64,000 bases of DNA. Origin: Chrysoporthe austroafricana (taxonomy: Eukaryota; Ascomycota; Sordariomycetes; Diaporthales; Cryphonectriaceae). Under the pieces are notes generated by a model. The model had not been told where the DNA came from, did no database searches, and was given only the letters and a program-made list of their open reading frames with translations. How positions within the stretch are numbered: position 1 is the stretch's first letter; every line of letters begins with the position of its first letter. Positions 1 to 11,760 of this stretch are shown here, piece after piece. A program made the position numbers and the translations under genes. The stretch is from positions 2,666,001-2,730,000 of the forward strand of contig JYIP02000008.1 of NCBI GenBank assembly GCA_001051155.2, in the 5' to 3' direction.

Positions 1-2251
1 TGTTCTTCCACATCGGGCTCGAAATAACCTAGCTGAAGCTCCCTCCCAATACGAAGCATTTCGGCTCTGACAATGCTGTGAACGCCAATGACCATGGTGT
101 CGTGGAACTTGTTTCCGTCTGTTGCCTCGGTTTCGACGCCGCAATCGGTCATGAATATCTTGGCAGCCTTTTTGCCGAGCGGGATCTTCTCCTTGAACCG
201 TATCTGATCGTACAAGATTTGCAACAGCCATTGGCGACTGAAGAAAAGCAGTGGGTATCCATTACGTCTTTCACGTTTTGGCGAGCCGTATCGTCGAACT
301 CGATGCTATCAAGCAATGCGTCGAATCCGGCCGCGTTTAGGACGGATATGACTTGGGACGACTCCTTGATGCCGGCGGGAAGCTTGGCCTTGAGAGCGTC
401 GTTGGCATTGGCCGCCTCTCACAGTAGGTCAAGCTTAGTGTAGATGTCGTAGAGCGTCTTAGGCATCCCTTCAGAGCCCGAGGCGCGTATCTACCAGTCG
501 GCTAGAAAGACCTCGCTGATCAGGGCCGACACAAGAATGTCATACCACTCGCCCGCGTTATTCAGATAGCCTTGCACTGAGACGACAGCAGTGCGGTAAC
601 CGTACAGGTAACAGGCGCGCGAGACGGCCTGTGCCTGACCCTGTAGCAGGCTGACTAAGGCTTTATCGTTCACACGGTCGAGGCCGTATAGCTTGACGGG
701 GCCGTTGTCTGTGTCGGCCGGGGCTGCTCCAGCCGAGACACACATAGGCAGGAAACCCTCGCATTTCGTCTTGTTGATCTTGTTCTTGGTCTTGGTCTTG
801 ACACTCTCCGATACCTTCAGGTTCGCTAGGATTGAGTGGATGCCAGCGCGCTTCAGAAAATCTAGACCCAACTTCTGGATATCCTTCTCGGCCGGGGTGA
901 GGTTGAACACGCCCGGGAAGAGCAACTTGGACACCTCTTCGTCGACGCTGCCAAATACCAACTGAAATGGTGTCAGCAACGGCCGGCCGATGAAGGTGCT
1001 GGAACCACGATGGACTCACTCTCCCAAAGACACGGCCAGCTTCTTTCTGTGCCAGATCCACGAGTTGCGCCTTGCCACTCGCGTCAACCTCGGCGGTGCG
1101 CGACATGCTGGTCACCCCTTGGAGCAGTTGGTTTAGCGAGAGCCCGTCACTCCCCTTGACTCTCTGGTTCGTCCCCTCCCTGCTGATGGGCGTCAGTGTC
1201 GCGAAGGACCCCTTCCAGTCAAAGACCTTCCCTTTGGCGTTGACCAGGGTGCCAGTGAATGTGCGGGACTCGGCGCGGCCTGTGAATATGATGTCAAAGG
1301 ACCAGGGATACTGGTCGCTAGCTCTCTGTGGACCCTTGACGTAGTGGTTGCTGTCCTGGTCCACGGATACAAAGTTGGTGATCTCCTCCGTGTCAAATAT
1401 GATCTTACATTAGGTCAGAGAAGGACGCCCGTAGGAATAGCTCAAGAGGGTGCCACTGACGACAGAGTGAAGCATGGTGCTATACTCTGATCCGATGCTC
1501 AACGAAGCAAAGGGCTCCCAGTCGTCGTCATCTGTGTCTGTCCTCGCCCGCTTCTGCGTCTTATAGGTGACACCTTGATTATAGAAAAAAGGTGGCTGCT
1601 CCCCTCCAGCATTGGTGGCCGTGACTGCGGCCGCTGTCGTCTCGGCAGCCATTGTCATGGCTTTCGAATCCATCCAGGAGTTGGCCATCATGTTGTACAG
1701 CCTAGAGCAACTATTATCAGCTAAGCTGGTCCAAAGAGGCGGCGTGCTACGCAATTACATACTTTGGCTCCGGGAGCCCTTCGGTCTGAATAGATTCATA
1801 CGCAGGGGGCTCAATCATGCCGAGATTTAGGAGGTCGGCTGGCTCAATTCCACAGAGCTTCTTCGCAGACGAACCCTGTCCCTGCTCGGGAACGCCTTCC
1901 ACAAGATACATGCTCTGCTCGCCTGTGGTAACTCTTCCATGGCAAGACGAGAAATCCCACTCAAATGAACTGCGAGCGAATGTAAGCGGGGCAAATAACG
2001 GGTGTACAAGCCATAACTTACAGTGCACTGGACGTGATATTGGCCCCTTGGGCAAACCTGTCAGTCCAGACCAGGGCTCGGAGTGTCTCGTCCCAGCAGA
2101 CAGAATCTGACGGCACTCCATCAACGATGACCCTCTGCACATTTTCCTCAATAACAATCTGCCACTCTTTCCTGGGGATGAGATTGTTCAAGAACGCAAC
2201 AGGGGCTACCTCTCGAAGAACAAGTTTCCTCCCACCAACCGCGGATTCCAT
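1..2251 (-). pseudogene. Decayed, unrecognised spliced gene running off the left edge
   Basis: I do not recognise the family. A coding path starts at the ATG at 2251 and is spliced by three well-formed introns: about 50 bp near 2000, about 52 bp near 1725, and about 59 bp (donor GTGAGT, acceptor TTTCAG) near 990. The joined frame is then interrupted by three in-frame stops: TAA at 1410-1412, TAG at 491-493 and TGA at 419-421. Each is one C-to-T change from a Gln or Arg codon (CAA, CAG, CGA). Sequence that reads as plausible protein continues on both sides of every stop in the same frame. Near 255-270 the frame shifts once more, and protein-like sequence then runs to the left edge. The regular introns and long frames say this was a real gene; the stops say this copy is probably dead. 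The C-terminus lies outside the window. Confidence 0.6.
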
Positions 2252-3053
2252 TTTGGAGCAATGTGTGGTTCTTTTGCAGGACGAGAAATGTATTCTGTAA
2301 GCGTGTTGATAGGACTCTGGAGAGTATTGCTGAGTGAAGAGTGTATCAGTTACGTATAGGATACAGTAGCTCTGAGGCATTATCATTCATTTATTCTCTT
2401 CCCGAGCCAAAAGTCAAGAACGAAGGCATGAGACCAGCCTCGGTGCTTGACGAATAGAATGAGATGTGTTCTAGTACGAACTGAAAGCCAGCTCCACAGT
2501 TACTCTCGGATAGGTATTGATTTCGCAATGTTCCTGCACCTGATGATTGTAGCGGCTAGCTGAAGATTACAGACCAGCTGAAAATCTAGAGGCTAGCTAT
2601 CACACCGAGAAGGCTCTAGACCGAGTCGGAACCACAATTCTGCAGAACAAAGTTCTGGCAATTGACTGGACAGAAAACAGCGCCTCGGCAATATATCTCA
2701 GCAATGAAAGATCGTGAAATTGTGGGGAGACTCCTGGAGTGCGCTCTATTAACAAGCACTTGAACAACAACTTCGATCCCGGCGGACTCCGAAAGCAGCC
2801 TCCCGTGTCTAGAACACAATACAAAGTAACCTCCTTACTCAACAGTTTGCTGCAAGGTCGTGCTATATTATGGCTTAGCGGTGTGCTTTACTCCAAGTTA
2901 CGCGATCGAGAACTAGCCTAGAATGTAGGAATAACGCGGCACTCTCCATCTCGACCAATGCATAAAGGCTGCGTATTGCTATTGAGATTCTTATCCCCTA
3001 GTATACGATATTGCAGTTCTCTACATACAAAACATCACATCATACGTTATACA
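2252..3053. other. Intergenic region between divergent flank genes
   Basis: This 0.8-kb stretch separates the decayed minus-strand gene from the plus-strand gene at 3054. Only short, unsupported reading frames are present. It presumably held both promoters, but I see no clear motif. Confidence 0.5.
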
Positions 3054-4326
3054 ATGGCGCACAAGTTGGAAATGCCAACAGCCGAAATGGTATGGGACTG
3101 GACACTTCCCTCGATACACATTGACTAGCCTATGTAGTATGTGTACACGGTAAGTCGCAGCGTCACGCCCACCGATGATATATTTTATGATCACATCTTG
3201 CTCACCTCCGAAAAGCTGCTAGAAGGAAACCTGCCAGCAGGGTTCGACGAAAAGCTCTACTCGGCACCCTCTCTAACCGCCGGCGGCCTTCTAGAAGATT
3301 TCCTAGACGGAGATGAGGTTGCCCCATTCCTTCGCGTTGCGAGCACTCTGGTGCTGCTTGATAAGCTAGCGGCGGATCCCTTCTTCGAAGCAGGCGACCG
3401 CCGACACGTGGACCGCGAGAAGATCGCCCTCTTCTTTCGAATCTTAGGCGGCGAAGTACCCGTCGATACCAAAGCCACAAGCGGGGCGTCGTTCGACGCT
3501 GGCAACGCCGGATTCCTTGCCCAGGCACGATCCGTCATCGACCAGTGTCTGGTCTGGGCCTATATCGTGCACTGGACGGATATGGCCTTCGTATGGTTCG
3601 TGCCAAAGGAGAAGATCGAGCCTGTCTTCAACGACCTGCGAAATCAGGTCAACTCCCCTGTCAACACGGAAAAGCTTCGACAGAAGCTCCTCCGCGGCGA
3701 GCAAGGCATGGATGGGTTCCAGCACCTAGTGTGCTCCCTCTATATCAAGCTGGCTATCATTGAGCGGGCACTGCAGCGGGCCTCTCATGTAAAAGTGTCA
3801 GGCGGCAGTTCTCTGTTGCTAGGCACTGCATCACGGACTCTGTAATGAGCTGGCGATCGCGACGGTCGGCGGGTTGGACGATACTACTCGCTCGTAGATT
3901 CGCGTCGTACGCAATTCCCGCCGGAAATTTCTTAGGCTTCTAGTTCTGCGCTGATCTCATGCGCAGATCCCTGATAAGATGACCAACTATGTAGGGAACA
4001 CGCGGTTCTTTGATGGATGGAAAGAGTGAGTCGTTTGTTAGAAATGTCCTCGTCCGAACTAGTGCTGACTCTGTGGTCGAAAGGGCGTGGCAGACCAACT
4101 TGATACACACTTTCCTCGAAAGCCCAGTAAGCTGTTTTTATTAAATGCTGAGACGGTCAGCCATGGAGACTGTTAAGACAGGTACTAACGCGTGGACGCT
4201 GTATAGTTGACGAACTTTCCTGCTCTGATCGAGCTTATCTTGGCGGATCTAGACAAGATCAAGCGGAATACGGGAAGAGGCTTTATCAACATGTTTGCCA
4301 CGAGGATGCAAGGTTGGGCTGATTAG
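3054..4326 (+). CDS. Unrecognised multi-exon protein (model uncertain after 3788)
   Basis: The family is not recognised. Exon 1 (3054-3089) starts at an ATG. A 48-bp intron (donor GTATGG, acceptor ATGTAG) leads in frame to exon 2 at 3138, which stays open for over 200 codons. Exon 2 is rich in acidic and hydrophobic residues and shows no membrane segment or catalytic motif I can name. After about 3788 the model becomes awkward. Coherent coding blocks appear at about 3822-3890, 3967-4028, 4083-4128 and 4207-4326, ending at a TAG, and the last three join through ordinary introns. The joins at 3789-3821 (only 34 bp) and about 3890-3966 do not keep frame cleanly. The gene could be intact with unusual splicing or lightly damaged like its neighbours on both sides. 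Confidence 0.45.
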
Positions 4327-4948
4327 ATTTGATATCGCAGATTGTTGTTTCCATTACAAAGTTCTGAACTCGTAGGGGAAGAGCTCAGTTACAAAGCCGA
4401 AGCGCATAAGTGCTGATAAATACATTGTCATAAACCAACGGATCATGCAAGAACCAGGGACAGCTGTACAGCTACGGACCTACCCAGATGGATACCCATA
4501 GTGCTAAGTCATTAGGGCCATTGAGCGAGTCTTAAGAGTTGTCCGTTTTCTGATTTCTAGATTCTTGTTTTTATTTCCAAGAAAATATTATATTATCACC
4601 ATAAGAGAGTAATTGAACCCAAGACTTGTGAAAGGTCGTGGGTTCAATTCCCATTGCGTCCACTTTAGTATTCTTTTTTTCTCATTGTAGTTTTTAACAC
4701 TGTCCAGTTCGCCCCTTCTTCGGAAATCGAATCCCTCCTCATCTCAGGTGTTGTCCATTTCTCGTGATGCTCTTGCGCTGCCCATCTGCTCTGTCCCTGG
4801 ATCTGGCGTAGTCGCCCTGTCTCCCTTAAAAGGCCTCATAGCCTGCGGTATCTCCAAAATTGCACGAAAACGATACTCGGCTCCAGACGTGTATGGCATC
4901 GGCTTCGCCCGCAAACTGGATGAAAACAGTGGTTTCCATGACCGCACG
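4327..4948. other. Intergenic region with a tRNA-3'-half-like stretch
   Basis: No gene is supported here. At about 4617-4662 the plus strand reads like the 3' half of a tRNA: a T-arm with loop TTCAATT closed by GTGGG/CCCAT, followed by TGCGTCC and A. The matching 5' acceptor strand (GGACGCA) and a D-arm are absent upstream, so this looks like a tRNA fragment or the remains of a tRNA-derived element. Confidence 0.35.
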
Positions 4949-7900
4949 TCAATCCCTGAGTAATTGGTGACAAGAGATTAGTGATTCATGACGACAGCCA
5001 TTTTGGAAGTTAGGACTGAACTTACTACAAGCCTGCAGCAGGTCGAAGATGTTTACAAGCAGCAACTTCACTAGCCAGAACATCCCGAGAATCGGTGTGA
5101 GGACGACCCCCAGTGGAACATCCAATATTACAGCCCCAGGCGACAGCTTAGACCCTTTCAAGGCTGATACCGCACGAAACACCCTACGAGCCGAAAGCTC
5201 TACGAAGTCTTCTACTACAACGCCGCCTCTCGTCCACTGCACACTGCTCGCAACCGCTCTTATCCTGTGTCCCACAGCGTCAGCAGCCTTGTAAATAGGG
5301 CCTCGCAGGTATTTACCAGCAGCCTTGAACACTATCCTAGCACTGAGCAGAATGCCGACAGTCACAGCAAAGGCCGCAGCTGCAAAGTGAACCAGTGACA
5401 CGACGATGATGGGATCCGGGACGCCATTCATGCTGTAAAAGCTAGCTGCAAATCCAAGGGGCAGGAAGATCACCGTAGCGTACGTGAAGTAGCGGACGTT
5501 CTCGTTCTGGTGAAACTCCAAATCGTCTCGCATCTTGGTCCGACTTGCAGCCAGGATCTCCTTCAGCCTTCGGATATCATCTCGGCAAGCTTCCAGGGCC
5601 GCGGTTGTTCTTTCTATTGTACCGCGTGACTTATTGATAGCTGCTCGATATTTCTTTTCGTTGTTTCGTGTCCATCTAGGGTTCTCTTCCCCGCGGTTCT
5701 CCTCTCTGCTGTTCCATTTCTGTACTGTAGCGAGGACAGATGTCAGGTCTTCCTCCACGGGCTGAAGAACCTGCTCGACTTGCCGCCAGTACTTCATAGA
5801 AACATAGCCTCTCTTGCTGTCAAGTGTAGTTGGTGGCAGGCTGCTCTGGTCTATGTGCAGATCACTCCGTACTTGTTCCAAGAAGGATAGTGACCCGTGA
5901 GCAATTTTTTTCAAGCGTTCGGTTCAGCAGGTACAGCTCTAGTACCTTTCTTTGCCACCATGGCTTTTGCATTCGATCTGCGTTGGTGTGGCTGAGGTTC
6001 TCACTTGAGTCATTCTTGTGATTGGGATCGAAGGGGAAATCCCATTCCACCCCGAGACCTGTGCCAGTACTGTCAGGCACGTACTCGATGAAGTGACAAG
6101 TCTAGTAGCGGTCAAAGAAATCGCCATCAAAGTGGAAAGATATCGACGCACGTCGGAGACGGTTCGCGCTACGCCCAGGGAATGGCTTATCAGCCGTGGG
6201 CGGCAACCCAGTCTCACGCGTCGCATTCTTGTCAATGAGGACATAGAAACTGAGATGCAGCTCGGTCTGCCACTCGTTGAGGACCATATTAGTTTCGTCC
6301 CAAACGTGCTTTTCATGCCTGGCGTGACGGTCAAAGAATAGGGAAATAGCGTGCCTCTCCCGCTCAGGGCTGGCTGCCCAACAAGCCAAAGCCGTTCCAG
6401 GGTTAGCACGGGGGAGCACTGAGATGATCAAATAGCGATTCGTTGTTGTACACGAACTTCCTGTTGCCCGACCCCAGTAATCTTTTATGTTTCCTGCCAA
6501 GGCCTTTCTGCTTCCCTAAATCGGCGACGTGAATTGGTGAATATGTAGATTCGAATATCGTCTTGGAGCCCCGACGCCTTTGGATCTCTCTGGCAATGAC
6601 ATCCCCCGTGGGCTCGCTGCTGAAGTTCCCCGGATTCAAGAGAGATTTGACGTCCTCAAGGTTAATCGTGCCGGCACGAAGGAAATCAGGATAGTTGTAA
6701 AGCCACTCTTCCTCAATGTAGTTGATATTGCTTGCGTATATGACATTGGTAAATGGCAGGAACTTCTCCATGTTTAAGTTCGACGGGTTGTCCAAGAGGC
6801 GAGCCGTATCCCTCCTGCCCAGCATAAGATCAGCTTCATTAGGCGCCTTCGATCGTTTTGGCGGCCCAGAGGGTCCGAGAAGGATTTCAAGCATTAGCCG
6901 GCGTAATTCTTCATCCCTGTTACTGGATTGAGCCGCCGAATTCGCCTGCTGCAACTTGCCGGGTTTCGACCCGTCTCCCACTCCGAAAAGTTCGTCAATC
7001 TTCTTGGCATTAGATAGGAGAACGTAGTTGATTTCGAAACCGACATGGTAGAAGAAGTCCCGATATATCTCATCGTAGAAAATTGTTGGCTCCCCTCTCT
7101 CGTCTAGTTCCCCGGGAAAGAACGCATCGTGACCGCCGGAGCTAATCAGCATCTTCCCCCTTTTTTTGACCAGGTCAATTGCATTGTCTTGGTTGAGAGT
7201 GTGCCCGCGAATCCCCATTACAATTCCCAAGGCATAGCGAAGGGTGTTGTCCCAATCGGCTTCCTGGTTTTCTTCGTGATAAGGCTGAGTCTCAATCGTT
7301 TTTGCCCAGAGCTGGTCGAAAGAGCTTCCTTGAATAAAGAAACCACAGTCCTCGCCATAGAAAAGCGCCGTATCGCGAGCGTGAAGTAAGAACCTCGTCT
7401 CCCTCGCGGACCGAGTGACAGCCAGCATTCTTCTTCTTGAGATGTCGTTCTCGGTCGTAAAACGCTGCAGTATTCCGCGCTGGACATTGCTGGGTGAGAG
7501 CCTTTTTGCGACCTCTCTGAACTTCTTGGTGGCTTCATTAGTCTCCTTTCCATCATAGAGACGCTTTAGCCACGGTTGTTCTGAGCTAGGTGGTGGGGCT
7601 TCCCCCTCTGCGCCGTTACCTCGTCCCTTCGATGGCTGGCGAATTTTGGTTGCAGTAGTATCCAGATACTTCAATGCCTTCCAGATCCAAAAGTGGTCAT
7701 CTAGACGGAACGTGTTGATTCCCTCGACTCTTGTGTGAGGCCAAGCAAAGGCTCGTCGCGTATCCAGCCGGTCGAGTTCAACAAGCCACGGGATGTAAAT
7801 ATCGTCCAATATTTGGTGCGCCGTGATTCCGTCATCTTCTGAGTAGAGTTTCATGTGTTCTTCGAGCTTCAGAATGTGCATCGCCGTGTCTGTCATGGCA

Positions 7901-9793
7901 TTGGGTGGCTGCCAATTAACGCTGTCTTCTGGCATGATCTTTTCAGTCACCCAGTAATTTGCTGCGAAGCAACCTGCCTGTAGGAAATGCCCATTTCCCA
8001 CCTTCTGGGTGTCTCTTGGTGTCCGACCCCCAAGGTCCTCTGGCCGGTTGATTTCTCGAAGCCGCTGGAGACATCTGATATGGCCGCGGCAGGTCGCCTT
8101 GATTCGCTGTTCAAGCGAATCGATATATCGAGTCCTCGGCTCACACTGTTTCAATCGGCGCGCCACATCAATCAGGAATTTGAACGCAAAGCTTCCAGTG
8201 CTGAGTCAGCGCAGTGATGAGATCTTGGGGAATTCTAGAACTTACAAGCCGGCTGGAGTGTTGACCCGGTGGCCAGACATGTCGCCGCATGTTATCGTTA
8301 CGAGAGGCACATCCTGTGCGTCGGATGCTCCCAATTGACCTGAGGGAGGGGCATTCTCTTCTCCAATAAGGCCAGGAGTCGACAGTGGGACGGCGCAAAC
8401 AGACAGAATATACTCCAAGTGCCTCCACGCAAAGTACTCGAGATGAGTCTTCGGGCTCGAGTCTTCCGGTTTGCCGGATGGCAGATCGATATTCTGTTGC
8501 TTTGGCTGACTTTTGCCGGCGGGTGCAGGATTCGGTGAGCCCGCAGACGAAGAAACAAATGCTGAAGCATCGAATTTCGCATTCTGACTGCCATTGGACC
8601 CTTCGCCGGACATTCTAGCTGCATCTTGCTCTCCACCTTTAGCATCAACTGCATCATCGGGACGGGCCACTTCCAGGCTGACCATCGAGAGTCTCTCAAC
8701 ACACAGGTAAGTCTTGTCGTACTCCTTCCACAAAGCCTCGCGCTCTTCCTGCAACCAACGATTAATATTTGCATCCTCCCCAGAAATCACGAAGTTTTTC
8801 CAGTCGATCTTAGACTTCGGGAGCCGGAATAATTTGTATGCAGCAACGATCTGTAGAGTGTTCTTGCCTGAGCTGGCGTTTTTGCCTTGCAGCTTATAAT
8901 CAGTCGTGAGACGATCATCATCTTGTGTCTTCATCGCCACACCATTTTTGAATATCGTGATTACAGATGCGACGGCATGTGGTTGATCAGCGGACTCCTG
9001 GAGATTGTCGATGCTGGTCGCCTCCTGATGGCCCTTTCCATCCTTGCTTGAGGGTTGCTCCAACTCATGCACATGTACATGTCCACAGCCGACCGGGCCG
9101 GACAGCTTAGACACCCCATTATACTGATAATTGAACTTGTAGTCTGTATCCAAGAAGTCGAGATCCCGTATCAGCCGTTTTGACCTAAAGTTGAGTTCGT
9201 CTACGCGGACTGGTTCATCCCCGTTGTTCTCCACGGTAAATTGCTGCAGCACAACCCCTTCGTGCACCATGTACTGAAAGCACGCTTTGACATTAGGTAT
9301 GAGAGTATCATATTCGTATCTGGGCCACCTCCAATGCACCCATTTCACTTCGGGCGGTTGCTCAGGGCGTAAATCCTGCGGTATTTCGAGTCCTAAGGAG
9401 AAATCGGTGCCTGGGTCGGTTGAATAAGAATTCAAGTCCCGAGCTCTGGAGGCAAAATAACATCTAATAAGCTGGTTAATTAAAATGATTGTTTGAATCA
9501 AACAATAGAACATACGGTTCTTCTGTCCCGATTTGATCAATTGTGAATACTCCAGAATGACCGGCGCCAAGAAATTGGCTCATCTGGATGAGATCTCCAT
9601 AGCAAGTGGCACTGGCTGTGGTTCCCTTGTCGCCAAACGAGGCATGGCGCTCTTTGTTTGGAGACGAATGCCACATTCCACAATGTTCGTCTTTTTGCAC
9701 AAAAATATCCCAAGGGGGATCATCATTTTTGGTGTTTAGTCCAGATCCATTTCCTGAATTCCTCGTTGTCCTCCTTCGGGACCGTGGCCTCAT
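4949..9793 (-). pseudogene. CorA-like (Mg2+ transporter-type) large membrane protein, broken copy
   Basis: The C-terminal part (4949-5914) has a coiled, charged segment, then a membrane segment ending in SMN-G (a variant of the CorA GMN signature, near 5445), then further hydrophobic segments. The long N-terminal part (6403-9793) belongs to the large soluble region seen in fungal CorA-like proteins. Two introns splice cleanly: about 9475-9523 (GTATGT..TTAG) and about 8198-8242 (GTAAGT..CTCAG with CTGAC branch). The frame is broken three times. A stop TAG lies at 6102-6104 with matching-frame protein on both sides. A five-base G run at 6410-6414 shifts the frame by one. A seven-base T run at 5905-5911 shifts it again. 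The N-terminus above 9793 is unclear, and upstream frames contain further stops. Homopolymer breaks could be sequencing errors, but the stop cannot be explained that way. Cell role is unknown beyond probable membrane residence. Confidence 0.65.
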
Positions 9794-11123
9794 CCCAGAA
9801 TTATCTAGAGCCCATTTCGCTTGGTGCGCACTGGTCGATTGTTCGGGCGTGTTTGTTGAGTTGCGTGGGTCTGGTCTGCAAATACAGGGCGCGCATCGCC
9901 AGGCCCTTTCAGAGGCACATCACCGCTTTAAGAAGCATGTCTGGGTCCGCCTGATGCTCCATGGTGCAATTCATATTATTGGGCGTCACGAAAGCTGATA
10001 GGATCCATGAGACTGCAAAGAAGCAGAAAAGGCAATGTCAAATCGCAGAGGACAATGCACGTGCAGCTAACCTGACTCGCATCTGCGTAATACGCAACAG
10101 GGAACGAAGCCTGTTCTCACGATAATGACTGTTCGCGATCACCGTTCCCGAAGTCTCCTCCCACTGTACACCAACTAAGCCTCGCTGATTCCCTGCGGGA
10201 GCAACCCACTTCAAAGACCAGCAGCTCGGCTGCATGGCTTCTTTGGGCAGTCGGTGACCAGATATGGAATTTTTGCTGCCGCTCATAGATGTAGTTGGCC
10301 AGCAGCCTGGGATGCATATTACGTGGCTACCTGAACAGTCCTTTGCCTGATCTGCAGATACGAAAGGTGGCGCCAGGCTGCATTTCAGCACGGCAAGGCT
10401 TCGTATTCCAACCAATGGAATTAATGACTGGTGACTAAAGTCGCAATGAAGGTGGTACAAGTAATACGTGAGAATTATTTCGAAATTCAGTCCATGCTCC
10501 CTGTGCCAGCGCGGCGCTTTCGCTCACTTCTTTATTCTCGATGGCCCGTTCTTCGCATTCCGTAAGCTGTTCCCATTTTCTATGAATTGGAAACAGGATT
10601 GAATTTTTTTTTTTTTTTTTTTTTTTCATTTTTCTGAAGGGTCGCGAGTTCGATAACTGGTACTGTCGCTTTTGAAATAAGATTCATAATCATGTTATGT
10701 TGTGTCTCGTTCAGCCCGCGAGATATAAAGCGAAAGATCCTGACGTAGTCGTCGCTCGCTGTCGCAGAGTACGGACGTACTTGTTCGCTGCATTTAGGAC
10801 GGAGTTGTCAAAGCAAATGTTATTGTTTGTATCCGGCCAATCTATCTAGATACAAGCAGATTCCAAATTCCCACATCTCCTTCATTAAACCCTGGAGCCT
10901 TTAGATTTATATTACTACTTACACCTAGGTACATCATTGATGCAAGTAAGCGACATAGAACAAAAGTAAACTTCAAGTCATCGTCATCGCGTCAGAAACC
11001 CCAAAATTGCCTTGAAACTAGCCGAGTCACTCTTAATAGCGCCAGCTATCGATGGCCCAACAAGCATGGCGAGACCAGCGAATGAGAAAGACGTCCCGAT
11101 CCTCGCACTCATAGTACTCATAT
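9794..11123. other. Intergenic region with long poly-T tract
   Basis: No supported gene. A pure T tract of about 23 bases lies at 10604-10626. Frames just upstream of the CorA-like gene (about 9800-10010) contain short coding-like stretches with several stops and may be the damaged 5' end of that gene. Confidence 0.4.
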
Positions 11124-11760
11124 CTAACGTACATCAGATGGAGATAAGATAGCTATGCCACCATAGGTAGTGCCGTACAATAACACTACAACAATCAGAC
11201 CCGCATACGTGTCCACTCCTATCCATACCACTGACAGGATGCCAGCGAGGGCCACTCTAGTGACATAGGCCCAGAGCTGCCCAAACTCATCACTAGCTAG
11301 GGCCATGATCAGTCGATCAAGGAGGAAACCTGCGCCCAGGATAGCAGCCATATAAAAGGCATTCTCCTGGGATATATCTGCGACATACCCCGTAAAGAGC
11401 CTATCGTAGAATAAGGGCACCTGCAGATCAACCCAGCTCATAACGTTCGTCAAAGAGCAGGACGCATACATAGCGCCCCGTAAGACAGCCCCATCAAAGA
11501 GCTTGCGCTTCCCCAGCGGCAGCCATAGTAGCTGCGTGACCAGCAGAGGCACTAGATTAGTCACGAGGAGAATAAAGCCGACGTTGCCGACAGCCTAGGT
11601 GGAGGAAACGCGCGTGATAGGCTCCCGCAGGACGCTGCTGTAGGCGGCGATGCCGCTTGCAAGGCCTCTGTTCCTGCTGAAATAGGTATTGATAGAGGTT
11701 ACGCCGGGAAAGAATAGGAAGTCTATGCTGAGGCCTGTGCAAGCACTCGGGGAAAGGAAG
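11124..11760 (-). pseudogene. Fragment of an MFS monocarboxylate-transporter-like gene
   Basis: Reading from about 11760 downwards, the minus strand encodes an MFS-like stretch with the segment YFSRNRGLASGIA, characteristic of fungal monocarboxylate-transporter-like proteins. It is followed by a TAG at 11595-11597 in the same frame, then several hydrophobic segments down to 11124. The stop is one C-to-T change from CAG. The piece covers only about 210 codons against 400-480 in the family, and no start or proper C-terminus is seen, so this is a remnant. A substrate cannot be given. Confidence 0.55.

Noticed and set aside
4617..4662. Possible tRNA gene on the plus strand
   Set aside because: Only the T-arm and 3' acceptor half are present; the complementary 5' acceptor strand and D-arm are missing, so I list it only as a fragment.
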